A DNA stretch of 64,000 bases from assembly GCA_023078555.1 (NCBI GenBank), contig CM041196.1:9566985-9630984 (forward strand), in the 5' to 3' direction. Positions 44,817 to 56,921 of the stretch are shown in pieces (position 1 is the stretch's first letter; each line of letters opens with the position of its first letter). The notes below the pieces were generated by a model. That model was not told the origin of the DNA. It searched no databases and was given only the letters and a program-made list of their open reading frames with translations. The position numbers and the translations under genes were made by a program. Source of the DNA: Ulva prolifera (Eukaryota > Chlorophyta > Ulvophyceae > Ulvales > Ulvaceae).

Positions 44817-44938
44817 AGTTACAAAGAACAGAGGCCGGCCGGGCAACGAGCCGTTTCTCGGAATTCACATGCAAATCCACTCACTCATTCACCATATCCG
44901 TGCACGCCCACTATGGGCAAACGGCACTGCATGGATGG
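44817..44938 (+). repeat. Dispersed repeat X, copy 1
   Basis: Shares about 110 bp with 57966-58078: GTAGTTACAAAG, ACAGAGGCCGG, GCAAATCCACTC, GTGCACGCCCACTA and GCACTGCA. It lies directly before the retroelement insertion at 44957. Nature unknown. Confidence 0.6.
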
Positions 44939-44940
44939 TC

Positions 44941-45211
44941 ACACAATACCAAGCCAAGGGGTGGCCGTGTGGGTGTGCTTGTGGGTGTAGGGTGGGAGGC
45001 TTGTGCGTGTGGTTGTGGGTGTGTGTGGTCGTGTGTGTGGCTATGTACATGTGGCTGTGGCCGGTGCAGGTGCTGACGTTGCGTGGGTGTGGTGGGTGTG
45101 TTGGTGTGTGCTGTGTTTGGCTTATTGCATGGTGTGCGATTCCCCTGGTTGTTGCTCACGGTGCTACCTGCCTTGCTTACTTTGTCCTTGTTAACACACA
45201 ATACCAAGCCA
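44941..45211 (+). mobile_element. Retroelement insertion (239 bp) with 16-bp TSD
   Basis: ACACAATACCAAGCCA occurs at 44941-44956 and 45196-45211, bracketing 44957-45195. The insert starts GGGGTGGCCGTGTGGG, is GT-rich and ends CTTACTTTGTCCTTGTTAAC. This is the clearest copy for defining the family. There is no poly(A) tail and no open reading frame of note, so it is SINE-like or the 3' end of a LINE. Confidence 0.75.
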
Positions 45212-46499
45212 TACATTGCATGCATACATCTGCCACAGGGATTGTCTGCTCTCAGACTGAGCTATTGAAACTCTGCGGAATGGAATGCTCAAGTGACCAG
45301 AAGTGTACAGAGGTGCCTCCCGGGCCCTGGAACACTGATTGAACAATACCGCCGGGAGTATACCTGAGTGGAAAATCAGAAGCAGTGGTCGGGCTGTCCC
45401 ATGAGATTGCTTGTGCCTCACACGACATCCTAGGCCTGCATGGTTTGGCATGAGTTACACATGCATGCTCGTGGTGTACATGTAGCAGACAAATCACTGG
45501 ATTGCCACTGCAGTTTTGACACTTTACTGTGGTAGAGTGGCTAATGTGTCCTCTAAAGCACTAATCTGGCGTGATGCCACCGCTGCAAGTGCACACATAG
45601 CCTGTCCTGGGGTCACAAGGACAGCGGCGGCAAAGGCGGGCGGCACCGCGAAAGCAGCCTGTTCTGGGGCATGTGGTTCCTTGGACACTACATCTAGGTA
45701 GTGCTCCGTCATGGCGCGCCATTGCAACGGTGGTGCGCACTTTCACGCGCTAAGAACACATGCATCACGGCATCCACGCGTAACTGTTGTATGCGTTCGT
45801 ATGTAACAGCTGAGCTCAGCTGAAGTTCTTCTGCACCTGTGAACGCAGACTCCGGAGTTCGGTTCGTCCTAGCAATGCGGCATGCTTGGATGTTCATGTT
45901 GGAAGATCATACGCGTATCTCGAGATACTACGAGTGTAATCACGCTACGCTCAACGGCCGGCGACGTCGGTTGGGAACGTCCGGCGGGCGCAAGTCTCCT
46001 GAAAAGTCTGTAGGCTCAGAAGCAGCTAATAGAGTGCACTAGACACGTTGCGCTGGCCTTGGCAGGGCGAAGTGCATCCGCTCGTGGCCAGATTTCATGT
46101 ACGTATGTGTGGATGCTGAGATTGTGGATGTGCGCGAAGCCCAGCGCGTACACCGTCGGATGTCAATTGTGTTTGCGGCATCGCCAGCGTCTGCTTAGCG
46201 CAGACTCGCCCTGGCTACATGATGTTGTTGAATATGTATACATATTAGCCAAACGTATAATTAGCCCAAATGCAGTTTGCACAGAACAGATGTCACTCAG
46301 TCCACGCACACAGCAAGCATCATGATGCAGCATCATGATGCCAATTAGTGCTCTGACAGCTCTGACCAACTGTGTACGTTGGCTGGCAATCCAGCTTCTT
46401 AGGCAATGTGCCCCCTTCCAGCCTCTGAGAGGACTCTCCTGCCTGCAAATATTCTGTTGTATCCGACAGTGCAGCCCTTTCACCACACTATATATGGCA

Positions 46500-47179
46500 T
46501 ATGTTAGGTGACAGCGACCACATTGTGCATACCTGTGGACATTTCACCAGGTCAAAGTTAACCAGCTGTGCCCCACCGTGAAAGTCCAATGACTGCCACA
46601 GCATGAGATGCATGCTCACTGTGGAGAACAGGAGTGGCTCGATGGAGCCTGCACCTGAAGAAGACCCAATCTGAGCTGTGAGTTTCATCTGCCAGTGAGA
46701 TACAAGCAAAAGGGCTCAGGTGGCATGCATTCGGGGGACAGCATCCAGCTGCAGACACCAGCTTGCACCGAGTCAAAACTGCCAGGTCTTGTGAAGCTGA
46801 CTGTGACCTTCGTAGGCATTGGCACACCTCCCAGGGAGCAGTGCCAGTGTTCATGATGAGATTTTGGCACTGAAACCATGGCCAGAGGGTGAAACGGTGC
46901 TCCGACCTGAGCCTGAATGCTCGTTTCTGTCAGGTGAAGTCACCTAGACTAAATGCGAATTGACCATCTGCTTTGGACTAGCCATATCCTTGCTGGGCAT
47001 TGGCAACTCCGATGATCCTGGACCACCTGCATGCTGTCCTTCAGGTCACCAGTGGCAGGGGTCCAAACCTGCACTTTGCAAGGGCCAGAGTAAATAAGTT
47101 CAGCATGTCTGGGAGCGAATCTCACGGATGTGCAGCCCTGGCCAGCCACATGTGGCCACACAACGTCATCAGCAAGCAA
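46500..47179 (-). pseudogene. Possible WD40-repeat gene fragments
   Basis: On the minus strand an exon ending at a donor GCATGCAG|GTGGTC (about 47029) encodes TSVRFAPRHAELIYSGPCKV followed by QVWTPATGDL, a typical WD40 blade pattern. Further down, KVTVSFTRPGSF and LMLWQSLDFHGGAQLVNFDL look like more blades, but a frame change near 46700 separates them. It could be a decayed gene or a gene whose introns I cannot place. Base composition is less GC-rich than the kinases. Confidence 0.35.
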
Positions 47180-47472
47180 GCAGCATGCAGCAACACATGT
47201 GCAGTGTGTTCACCAAGCTGCAAGCTGCGTACAGTAAATCTGAATTTACTGAGCCGTATCCTATTGGACATTGACTCTGTTAGTGCGGCCCCCGATGGCA
47301 GACCGATGCAGACGTCAGCCTTGCTTGCCAGAGGCATTGTTCTGTGGTTTCATGCTCCAAGAGCAGGTAAGAGCAGACTGGCTGTGTGCAACATTTTGCT
47401 GTTATGTTCTGACAGGAGATGTTTGTTCTGACATCAACATGTGGTGCTGTTGTTTTGATTCAAGCCTGTCCA

Positions 47473-47595
47473 CACATCCAGTTGCCAGAGATGGGTGTGC
47501 CGTGCTGTGCTGTGCTGTGCTGCGTGGTGTGCGGTTCATCTGGTTTTTGCTCACAGTGCTACCTGCCTTGCTCTGTCCTTGCAGCACATCCAATT
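47473..47595 (+). mobile_element. 5'-truncated retroelement copy (101 bp) with 11-bp TSD
   Basis: CACATCCAGTT (47473-47483) and CACATCCAATT (47585-47595) flank 47484-47584. The insert ends GCTACCTGCCTTGCTCTGTC plus CTTGCAG, a diverged family 3' end, after the block GGTGTGCGGTTCATCTGG. Confidence 0.6.
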
Positions 47596-48840
47596 TCAGA
47601 TGTACATGCAGCAATTCACACAGGCAATTCAGGCAAACAGCACCCATCCTCACACCAAGCCTCACCGCCTGCTCACACCCTGCTGGCCTGGCCTCACACG
47701 TGGCTGGCAACAGTGGCTGACAACCATGTTTGATAACATCATGCACTCCTGCCAAGTCATTGTCACAGCACCACATGTCAACAGCTAACCCCATGCAGCC
47801 ATGGACTGACCTCAGCTTAGGCCAGATACTTTATCTGAGATAAGCTCACACCAGAGCAGGCGCAGGCTGCAGCTGCGGGGCAGTGCCCAGAAGCTGCTCA
47901 CAGTCCCTGCAGCTTCCACCAAAACACAGCACACACCCTGTCGTTGTAGGGCATCATATGCATTATATGCATGTGTATATGCATGCATGATTGTGTAGCC
48001 ATGTCCGTCGGTGTTGACAACTGCTGCCTCAACAGTCAGGTCAGGATGAGGCCCCAGGGAGTGCTGGGAGCTATCTCTGGGTGGCAGACAGGGGGACACA
48101 CTGCTGCCACCTTCACTACAGAAGAAGGGAGCTGATAGTCAGCTGTTGACTGTGCACAACCCACACTGTTTACTGTGCACAACCCACACCACACATGCAG
48201 GCCGATGGGGCCATGTCCCCATCTCATTCAGCCACTACCACCACCACCACGTGTTGTGTTCCCTGCAGCCACCGCTGCTCCGTGGGACGTCTGCAGAAAA
48301 GTGAGAAGCAAGCTCCGCCGAGCCTCACAAATTCCAAGCCACAACCCCACACACCGCTCCCCTTCCCACACACTACTCTCACCGTGTGCTGCAGCCAGGG
48401 TGTCTCAATGGCAGAGTCGGAGTGGTACGCAGGGGGCCTACGCGCACCAGAATTCCTTAAGGGGAGGTACGCTGCACACACGAGCGCCCGGCGTCACCAC
48501 ACAGGGTGTAGTTTCCGGACACCACGCACCACGTGCATAGCAATGCGAGCAGCCTTTCTCCGCCCTACTCACTGGCCACACCACAGGGGCGCTCACAGCG
48601 CCGCCGCAGGCGCCGCGCCTAGCGTTCACCGGCCTCTGCCAACCGACCGGGCTGGCGAGGATCGACTGGCCTCTATGCGAACGTGCACAACGCCACGTCC
48701 TGACGCAGCCCGACAACGTCAGGCATGCGCACAAGCATGCGCCGGGCGCTCACCCCGCATCCTGCGGCCTGAGCTTTCAGGCACCACCACACACACATGC
48801 ATGAACACACACGCGCCGGCGCCACAACCCCCACCCCACG

Positions 48841-51469
48841 TCACTGGCCCCGGTAGTACCCGGTCTGCCCCTCCGCGACCGAGTGGCACACGCCGCCGTG
48901 AAAGACGGAGAAGCCCAGCGCCCACAGCGCGCGCAGCGGGTCGCCGAGCGCGAGCTCGTCAGGGTCCATCGTCGGCAGAAGCCGCGGGTCGACGTAACGG
49001 GAGAGCGCCCGCGGCACCTCCCCCGACGCCTCTGAGTCCGGCTGCAGGTACGCCGCCGAGATCGTCCTGCAAGCCACGGCCGTGCTGTGTGCTGTGTGCT
49101 GTGAAATGTCTTGCAGCGTTGAGCACGGGCGGTCCGTGCACAGGAGCGTGGGGCAGGTGGGCGGTTGCGGCGGGCGGCGAGTGTCCAGAGGTGCGGGGGT
49201 GCGGAGGCCGCGTGCGGCACCTGGGCTGCGCCGCATGCTGTCTGCGGCCGATGTCGCATGGGCTGGCGAGGTGACTAGGTGACAGGATGTGGAGGGGAGT
49301 GGGGCGGGGTGGGGGACATTGTGGTGGGAACTCGACAAGGGGGTGTGAAACGATCACAGCGGCAGTGTGAAACGATCACAGCAGTGTGAAACGATCACAG
49401 CGGCAGTGTGACATCGGCAGACATGGGGACTATGAAACGGACTCCAAGGATACAGGTGGAACTGTGTGCGCAGGAACTGCAGGACAAGCTCCTCAGAGGT
49501 GCCCCCCTCCCCCCACCCTCCCCCCGGTGGGCATTTACGATGCGAGGCCCTGGAATCGGCCCACAAGCGCCGGACACGATGCGCCGGCAGAGCAGGCGGC
49601 GGGCAGCACACACATGTGCCTCACGGCGCCAACGGCGGCTGGAGCACCGAGGCTGTATGCGACAGCGCCGACATCGCCATGCATTGGGAGCGGGCCGGGC
49701 TGGGTGGGACATCCTGATCAGGTGAAATGACATGGGAAGATTACGTGGACAGACGGGGAAGGGCTAGGGAGGCAAGAAGATGCGAGAGCTCTAGCTATTG
49801 CATGGTAGGGCACCAGAGCAGAGAAGAAATTGCAGCCACAAGTGCGCAGTGTGTGCATGTCGGGGCGCACTGGTAGACATGCACGTCGCTGTCATGCTGC
49901 GTGTCATCGTAGACGCCGTACAGCGCGACCCGCTTCATGCTCGGGGGCACGAACTTCTCGTAGTAGCGCAGCTTGCTGCACAGTACCCCCCCGTCACTGC
50001 TGCGGCGTGGCATGTAGGCGACGGCGATCCCGGCGCGGCACAGCCGCACGGCTGCTGACGGGGCGCACTGGAGCGCCCAGCGAATTGCTGTCCACAGGAC
50101 CCAGCGCGCGACGCTGCAAGAGCCACCTGGCCACGCACAGAGCAGCACGGACATTCGCACAGCAATACGGAAACGCAGGAGGGGCACAGCAGCAAGGCAG
50201 GGGGCGTTCAGTGGCGTCAGCGCACTTCTTGGCGGTCTTCCCGAGGCGCTGCAGCTTGGCATCAAAGTCGTGCGCGACGTTGTAGCCACGCAGGTAGGCC
50301 CGGTTCGGCTCCGCGATGTCTGACTTGCGCAGCCACGCGCGCTGCGTCGCGTACCTGCGCACGCAACATGCCGCCTGTGGTGGGGGGTCTCCGCTGGTGT
50401 AGGGTTGCGGAAAGCCAGAGCAGAATGGCAAATTCTGAAGAACGAAGGAACACAGGAGGAAGAAAGATCAAAGACAGAAGATGTGGCTGGTGGGCGGGAT
50501 CGGCCCGTATCGGGCATGGGGCCCCGGCGCGTGGTGAGAGGGAAGCGCACCGCAGGAACTCTAGGCCGTACCACACAGCACGCGGCACGCCGCGCTTGAG
50601 ATTGCGGCTTCCAAAGTCCCACACTAGGCACCTGTATGGCGGCAACGGATGCAGGGCCGGGGTGGGGGGAATGCATGGTCGAAGGGGGTGTTGGGGAATC
50701 GCAAGCAGACAAACAGCTCTGTGGAAGTGTTGAGGCGGTGGAATCGTCGAGGGGTGATCCGAAGTGTAGGAGCGGGTACTCAGGCACCGGCGTGGAGGGA
50801 GGCAGTGCGCATGCATGGAGGGAGGCAGTGCACATGCACCGCTGGATGTTGGTGCAAGCATCGGCGACTGCGAGGGCATGCAGGGGGAGGCAATGGATCG
50901 CTGGAGATTGTGCAGAGAGATTGGGCATGCATCAGCGAGTGTTGTGCAGAGCAGCAGGGGATGCAGGGCCCGGCAGACGCTGGACGCGGTGCATTGCAAG
51001 GAGCAGTTGCAGGCGCACGTGTGGCCTGTAGCTAGTCCCATCATCAGCCCTGTACACACACATGAGAATTCAGCCGGACACGGCGAATGTGGGCTGGACA
51101 GTTGCATCCCACTGCAGATGTCAGGAGGCAGAGCAGACCCGAATCAGCTTCAATGATCAGATCCTCGAAGCGCTGCTGCTCGCAGTATGTTGACTGTATT
51201 CTGCATAGGCCAGGCGGTCATTGTTGATCCCATGGACCTCTTGCTAGCCTCATGTCACCGGCACCGCACCGAGTGAACTGGTACGGCAGCCCAAGCGCAG
51301 TAAGATGCGGTATCGCTTCCAGTCCATTGGTCAGGTTGACAAAGTGATAGCACGAAGCAAGAGGGGGTACGTCAATCTTCTGCTGCAGACGTGCATCCGG
51401 AACTCGTGGCGGAGGGTAGGCCTCTGCCAGACACCGCGCTGTGACACATCTACGCGCACGAAACCGCAT
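48841..51469 (-). CDS. Uncharacterised conserved-looking protein, about 6 exons
   Basis: Family not recognised. Exons (minus): 51469-51270 (start uncertain), 51200 to about 51108, 50631-50551, 50354-50226, 49975-49871, 49066-48841. Conserved-looking stretches: LASCYHFVNLTNGLEAIPHL, QSTYCEQQRFEDLI, CLVWDFGSR, RAVWYGLEFLRYATQRAW, RGYNVAHDFDAKLQRLGKTA, LRYYEKFVPPSMKRVALYGV and SRYVDPRLLPTMD; the frame stops after GYYRGQ. No TM helix or catalytic motif is evident. All resolved introns are phase 2 (donors GTGCGC/GTGCGG, acceptors CAG), and codons rejoin sensibly (FLR|YATQ, VYQ|TISA). The exon 2/3 junction cannot be joined in frame with a canonical donor, so a small exon, a sequence error or a frameshift is possible there. 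An upstream exon with the true start may be missing. Confidence 0.6.
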
Positions 51470-53293
51470 GAACGCAAGCGGTAGAGACGTTCTGAAGACA
51501 GCTGCTGTGCTGACACCGCAGCGTGGTATGTTCTATCGCTGTGGCCACTGTGCCTGGGATGACCTTCGCATCCACCGCTGCTTCAGAACAACGAGCAGCT
51601 GCAGAGGAACACACATATACAAACGTAGACGTGAAACGCTTCATAGGTGAACAACGGACCACGAAACGATGTTGCGAACGCTCTTCGACGGCGGTGTGTC
51701 TTGTGTAGGGCGCTGGCGGGCCATGGCTAGCAGTGTTATGTTATTCCGTCCTTGACTTAGTGAGATTAGGACCTATTGAGGTATCAAGGGATACAAGAGT
51801 TGCTGTGACCGGTATATTTTTGTATGGAACATAGGCCTCGCTCTGGAGTCTATAAATACTCGTGTACTGTCCAACAGCCTCGGACTTTACTTGTAAATCT
51901 CTTCTCTTTCTTTTCACTGCCTACTGAACCGTGTCCCTCTGAGCCCAACTGCTCCAATTTACATATCAAGCAGTGCCGAGGGGAGCAAGGCAGCTGGCCA
52001 TTGTTGAAACAAATGATCGAATGTCATAGAAGTGCCCATTTGCCGCAGCAATGTTCCATGGAATCTTGTGGATATTGGGATTCATAATTCGATCCAATGA
52101 TGATTGATTCGATTCTTCACGATCAATTTGCTTGTAGAGAATGTACTGCCACGATGTCTGTGCATACCAACAAATGCATTGATCCGGGCATGAGGAAGCA
52201 CATCTCATTGAACAGGCGTGGCAACGCATTTGTAACAAGTTGCTGCTTGGCGTGGTTTGACAAATGCTCATGTCCAGGTGCACAGCAAGATGGACAGGCA
52301 TAGGTGTTTGCCACAGGTCTGCCTATCAACGGCATATATTATTGGTGCTGACAACTGCGCAGGTAGGAAAGGTGCCCAGCTCATCAATGATCAATTGTTA
52401 GGTCATGTGGCCAGGCACCAGGGCCGACACTCTGCAGACCTTGCTCAGTCAGCTGTTAGCATAACTGATATGGAGGTGTCGTTCACAGTGCCTGCTGTTG
52501 CAGACTTGATCTATGTGTCTGCAGCATGAACCACAGGCACGGGGAAACCTGCTTCTGAAAGGATACACCCGGAGTACCTTCTTCCAAATAAGTTCAGCAC
52601 ATATCATTCGCCCTTTGCGCGACTCGTAATTTGTTTCCATCAGTATCGTCTTCTCGAAGTCATAATGTGTACAGTAGTAATGACCAAGCTGTTCTCAACA
52701 TAACACCGTGCTGAAGTGTGAGACTGAGTAAACAATGCGACATTTGGGTATCACGAATGTGTTCCTGAAACACTGAACTTACGACAACCTCCAGACGTTT
52801 CTGTTGTACAGACCCGAAGTGAAAAGAGTAACGGTGTTCTGACATTGATTAACTGGATCCAGAATAAGATGCAGATTGTCTCGTTACTCCCCACTCCAAT
52901 CGATTGGCGCCGGCTTTGGCACCTTCGAATGCGAAACATCATCAACCTTATTCGAAACGGACACGAGTCCTTCACAGACTAAAAATCCGCTTATTACAAG
53001 CCAAATACAACTATCAATAACAACCTGTTCAGCAACGCGACTGCGCTGACCAGAACTCATCCGGAACTCCACGCCATGGGTGACCCGCACCACTTGACCT
53101 CAAGCCTAACTTACATCTTATCTTGTCGATACCATACCACCAATACGCGATGACATCAGCGCAAGCCGAACTGGCGGATGTTCGGAAGCTGTCATGCGGG
53201 CTTGCTGTTATTCGCTGAACCGGCATACCGCCATCGTAACGACCACTGAACCATCCCCTCCAGACGACGCTGAGTGGTTCATGGAATCAGAAC
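51470..53293. other. Intergenic; no gene recognised
   Basis: 1.8 kb of lower-GC sequence. The part next to 53294 is the 3' flank of the small-protein gene and contains its TGTAA signal (TTACA at 52993-52997 on plus). Nothing else recognised. Confidence 0.4.
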
Positions 53294-53849
53294 TCAAACG
53301 GCGGATGTCGCGGCAGCTGCGGTGGCAGCCTGGCGCTTCCTGTACGCCATGACGGCGACACCAGCGACGACGGCAGCAACAGAAGCAACGGCAGCGCCGG
53401 CGATCAGACCACCAGCGGTAGCTGTAGATGCGGGAGCATCTGCAAGCACGTATTGGTCACAGAAATGATAGCAACTCCGTGATCATAATGGCCCGCGAGC
53501 TCGCATCCAGATGGGCTGTGAGACGACAAGAGTGCAGCAGACCGCAGCAGACGTCACAACAGAACAAAATCCGTACCCTCAACCATCATATCCTCCTCGC
53601 CGTAGGCACCACCGACGCCTCCGTAAGCGCCCATGACTTCGCCGTACATGCCGATGTGGTCTGCAAATCGAAGCATAAACTGACATCGCCGCTTCTGATT
53701 CAGATGAAACAGCGGCGAACAATAAACCGTCCAGATCACCGGTGCAAACAGAAATGTCTGGCGACATGACAAAGTTGAGACGCACCATCAGCACGTGCGA
53801 CAGCGGCGCTGACAACAGCGGCCGCGATAACAGCGATTGTTGAAATCAT
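53294..53849 (-). CDS. Small secreted or single-TM Gly/Tyr-Ala protein, copy 1
   Basis: 97 aa, three exons (minus): 53849-53786, 53660-53577, 53439-53294, both introns phase 1. Signal peptide MISTIAVIAAAVVSAAVARA, then a Gly/Tyr-rich acidic segment GMYGEVMGAYGGVGGAYGEE, then a TM-like helix GLIAGAAVASVAAVVAGVAV followed by the basic stop-transfer MAYRKRQ and a short Ala/Thr tail. Exon 3 is exactly as long (146 nt) as in the paralogue at 61248-61849. The acceptor of exon 2 adds four residues (HIG region) relative to the paralogue. A type I membrane peptide or a processed wall/surface peptide is plausible; no known family recognised. Conservation of the splice pattern and protein supports a real gene. 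Confidence 0.75.
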
Positions 53850-56800
53850 ATCTGCAAAACAAAAAACTGGATTAGAGACAGGGGTTGCAGATGTACGAGT
53901 GATCAGGCTCTGGATGGCCACACGATACGCCGGAAACCTATGGCAGGTGTCATCCGGCTAAATCCAGCAAGAGAACGTCGAACATAAGCTTGGAAGCTGT
54001 GATTGATGCTTCAGAAACAACTACACAAGTAGCTTGCGCCAGCATCTCGGAAAGTAATATGGGATGTTGACGCCGGTCGATCGCAATGAGAGGAGATGAC
54101 TGTGACGACAAAGCGCTTGACATCACAGCTTCGCGCGATCGGTCAGCTCGTGAGGCCCTGCACAACGAGCTACCGGACAATACGCAATAAAAGAAAATAT
54201 GAAGCATCTTTACAGCTGCAGAGTCTGACAGTTGAGACCAAAGAGCTGGCACGCGGTACTACCACGACTCGTGGTCAGCTGAAAACGACGTATGAACGCC
54301 GACGCGGAGAAATGCGAGCGGTACAGACATCTACAGGAGCACTACAGAGCTGACTGCAGCAGAGCGGGGCTGCAGTGATGCAGCAGAAGAGGAGACGGGC
54401 GTGGGACCGGAAACTGTGAACTGCTAAACAGAGACACACGGACTGAAAGCACAAACGGAACATTCAGAGCTGTCATAATCCTACGTCTACGAGCCTGGAC
54501 CGATGGCTGCGATCACGGGTTTGTGGAGCGTACTTTATAGGTGTTGTTGAAATGAAATGAAGGCTAATTAATTGCTGAATGTTCTATTACAGTCAACAAT
54601 TACTCTTGTCCCGGCACACTGCGTCCAGATGGTATATATCTGCAACACTTTCGCTGATGCCTCCAGCTGTGATGCGAGACATGCCCGCGAATGCTGGTAG
54701 ACACATTCAGAAGCTTCTGGCGGCTGCTGACAAACCTTCGGACATTCGTGTAACTAGTCCGAACAAAACCCCGTATCTGATCGATGTAAGTCTGCTGACG
54801 AATCTTGCAGAGCCTTAGCTCCGCGGAGGCGGCATCAGCCGACATCGCCGTAGTCAAGCTTGGAAGGCCCATATCGTGATCCGTTATTCTCCCAGCGTCA
54901 GGTGCGAAACTACACGCCCACCTCACCAACCCCACGACATCTAATGGCAAATGTGCACATCTATATATATCTCGGACAAGATGCCTTGCACCAGCGATCG
55001 GTTCTCCCCGTTGGACTGTGGCGAGCACGGACTCAACGTTTCTGAGGCACTCAGCCAAGGGTGATCCGCCCTCGGTAACATGAACATTCATGCAGACATC
55101 ATGCTTTGCGGTCGCGACGCATTCACGAGTTCCTGGGGACCGCGCTTCCGCAACAGCATATGCCGGCACAGGCCTGACATCTTCGAAGAAATTCGTTCAC
55201 CTGGGGGGCCTCACAATGAATAAATGCGTGCCATCTCGTCACAGCGCCCTCCGCACCCCGCCTAACATGCTCTTGCCAGCAATCTTGCTGGCGTGATGGA
55301 GCATGCGTGCGTGCCTGTGGCTATGACACGCACTGTATTGTGAGCGCATGCTGCGCATGCTGTCATCAAGCAAACTTGTAGAGACATTAGCTGACAGCGA
55401 CACTGCAAGGCGACTGCAACCTTCCCAAGCGCTTGATGGTGCTCGCTTAGCCGTGCTACACCCGACATCAATCCACGAGTGGATGATAATTGATGTGCGC
55501 TCGAAAGGTGAGACAAATAACGCGCTGGCATGTGCATGACCGTCGATTCACGATCGCTGGGCCCGTTCGCGCGGCATGCTCCACAAACACCATGCGCGCA
55601 TGCACGCGCTAGCTGTCAGATGACGTCACGAACTGCTGGACTTCGGCATTCGCATTTGTCCAGACGTAGTGCACCGCCGAATACGATGCCTAGGCCAGTC
55701 AGGCGTAGCGAAGATCTCGAGTCACAATTCGCACAAATCACCAGACTGTGCATCACACGAGCGCTTGCGGTTACCGCTGCAGTGCCGAAGGCGAGGCCTT
55801 CTCTTCATTGCAGGCACAAACAGATTCACTGATACTGTATGGGCGTCTATGTTTAGCAACATGTTGCGAGCGATTTGTCGAGCTCTAGCTGAACGACGCT
55901 AGTCTGGCACCAGCTGCAGAAGCCGTTGTACGCATCACCTCGGCCGCGATTTTGTCTACGATATATTTGTTCCTGTAGGATTGGCTACTATGTTTGAATG
56001 CTTGATCTAACGGTTCAGGAGTCTGCGTGTTGTCGTCGCGTAAATAGCATGTCTTCGACAGCTGGCAGTTCACATTTTGACACCTCGGCTGGTGCCTAAC
56101 ATGCCCCCGGCACGATTCTGCGTACAGAGGTGAACCACATCCATATCACATCATTGTGTGAGACGTGATATCGTGGACGTGTGCCTCGCTGTCGCAATAT
56201 GCCGACAGCTCGTTGGTTTGGTGAGGCCTGCCATCGCCATTAATTGTAAAGTGCAACGCCGTCCAAATCAGCAGGTTTCGCGCAAACGTTGCAGAAGATG
56301 TATTGGACACCCATGCAACGAGCCTAAGGCCAAAATCGACATCAGGCTACGGCTTTCTCTCATGGCCTGCATGAGCTCAGGCGACCGCGGCTACACATCA
56401 CCTTGGAACAGTACGGCGACATCTTGCAGTGTATCCTTGCTGCGTGATCGCTACATGATCTGTGCAGCGTGCTACTGGGCAGCTTCGATCCCACCAGCGC
56501 ATATCTGTTCACCATGAAGAGTACAGCGTAGTGCGCGGCGTGACAGCACTGACCAGCGTCAACCAGACACCTCACATGCCGCTGAATAAATGCATACCCA
56601 CAAGCACATGTGAGACATGCCAGCTCTTCAGTCAGCTGGTGCTGCTGCTGAAGGCTGAGGCATGCCTCCTTTCAGGCCGAGAAGCTTGAACCCAGGTGAC
56701 ATGAATTGGTCATGAATGTGGCCGGATAGGAGCGTAATGTGTGGGCAGATCGATTCGTGTGGCCAGACTGGGCTGCCACATGGGCTGACACTCCTGCTCC

Positions 56801-56921
56801 AAATCACTCACTGCAGAGAGCTGGCCAGGTAGCTACCAGCAATGACAGCTTGCTCAAGCTTGATGCAGGCACTACCCCTGCAGGGCCCTGACACTACTTG
56901 TGGGATCCACGCACAGATGTG

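Larger units (their letters stand above)
41966..48840. other. Repeat-rich intergenic region upstream of kinase C
   Basis: Nearly 7 kb without a complete gene. 41966-43140: nothing recognised beyond the presumed kinase C promoter. From 43.1 kb on: hairpins, palindromes, a tRNA-like segment, two dispersed repeat modules, two retroelement copies and WD40-like fragments, listed separately. A minus-strand frame at 45524-45727 (AFAVPPAFAAAVLVTPGQA) looks weakly coding but has no recognisable family. Confidence 0.4.

Noticed and set aside
48195-49274. 359-codon plus-strand open frame
   Set aside because: Antisense to the last exon of the 48.8-kb gene over half its length, His/Thr/Pro-rich elsewhere; no domain.
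49795-50928. 377-codon minus-strand open frame
   Set aside because: It runs through introns and out-of-frame parts of the 48.8-51.5 kb gene; the spliced exons in other frames give coherent peptides, this frame does not.
54600-55169. 189-codon minus-strand open frame as a gene
   Set aside because: No family, no signal peptide, no conserved splice context; kept only as a remark in the intergenic entry.
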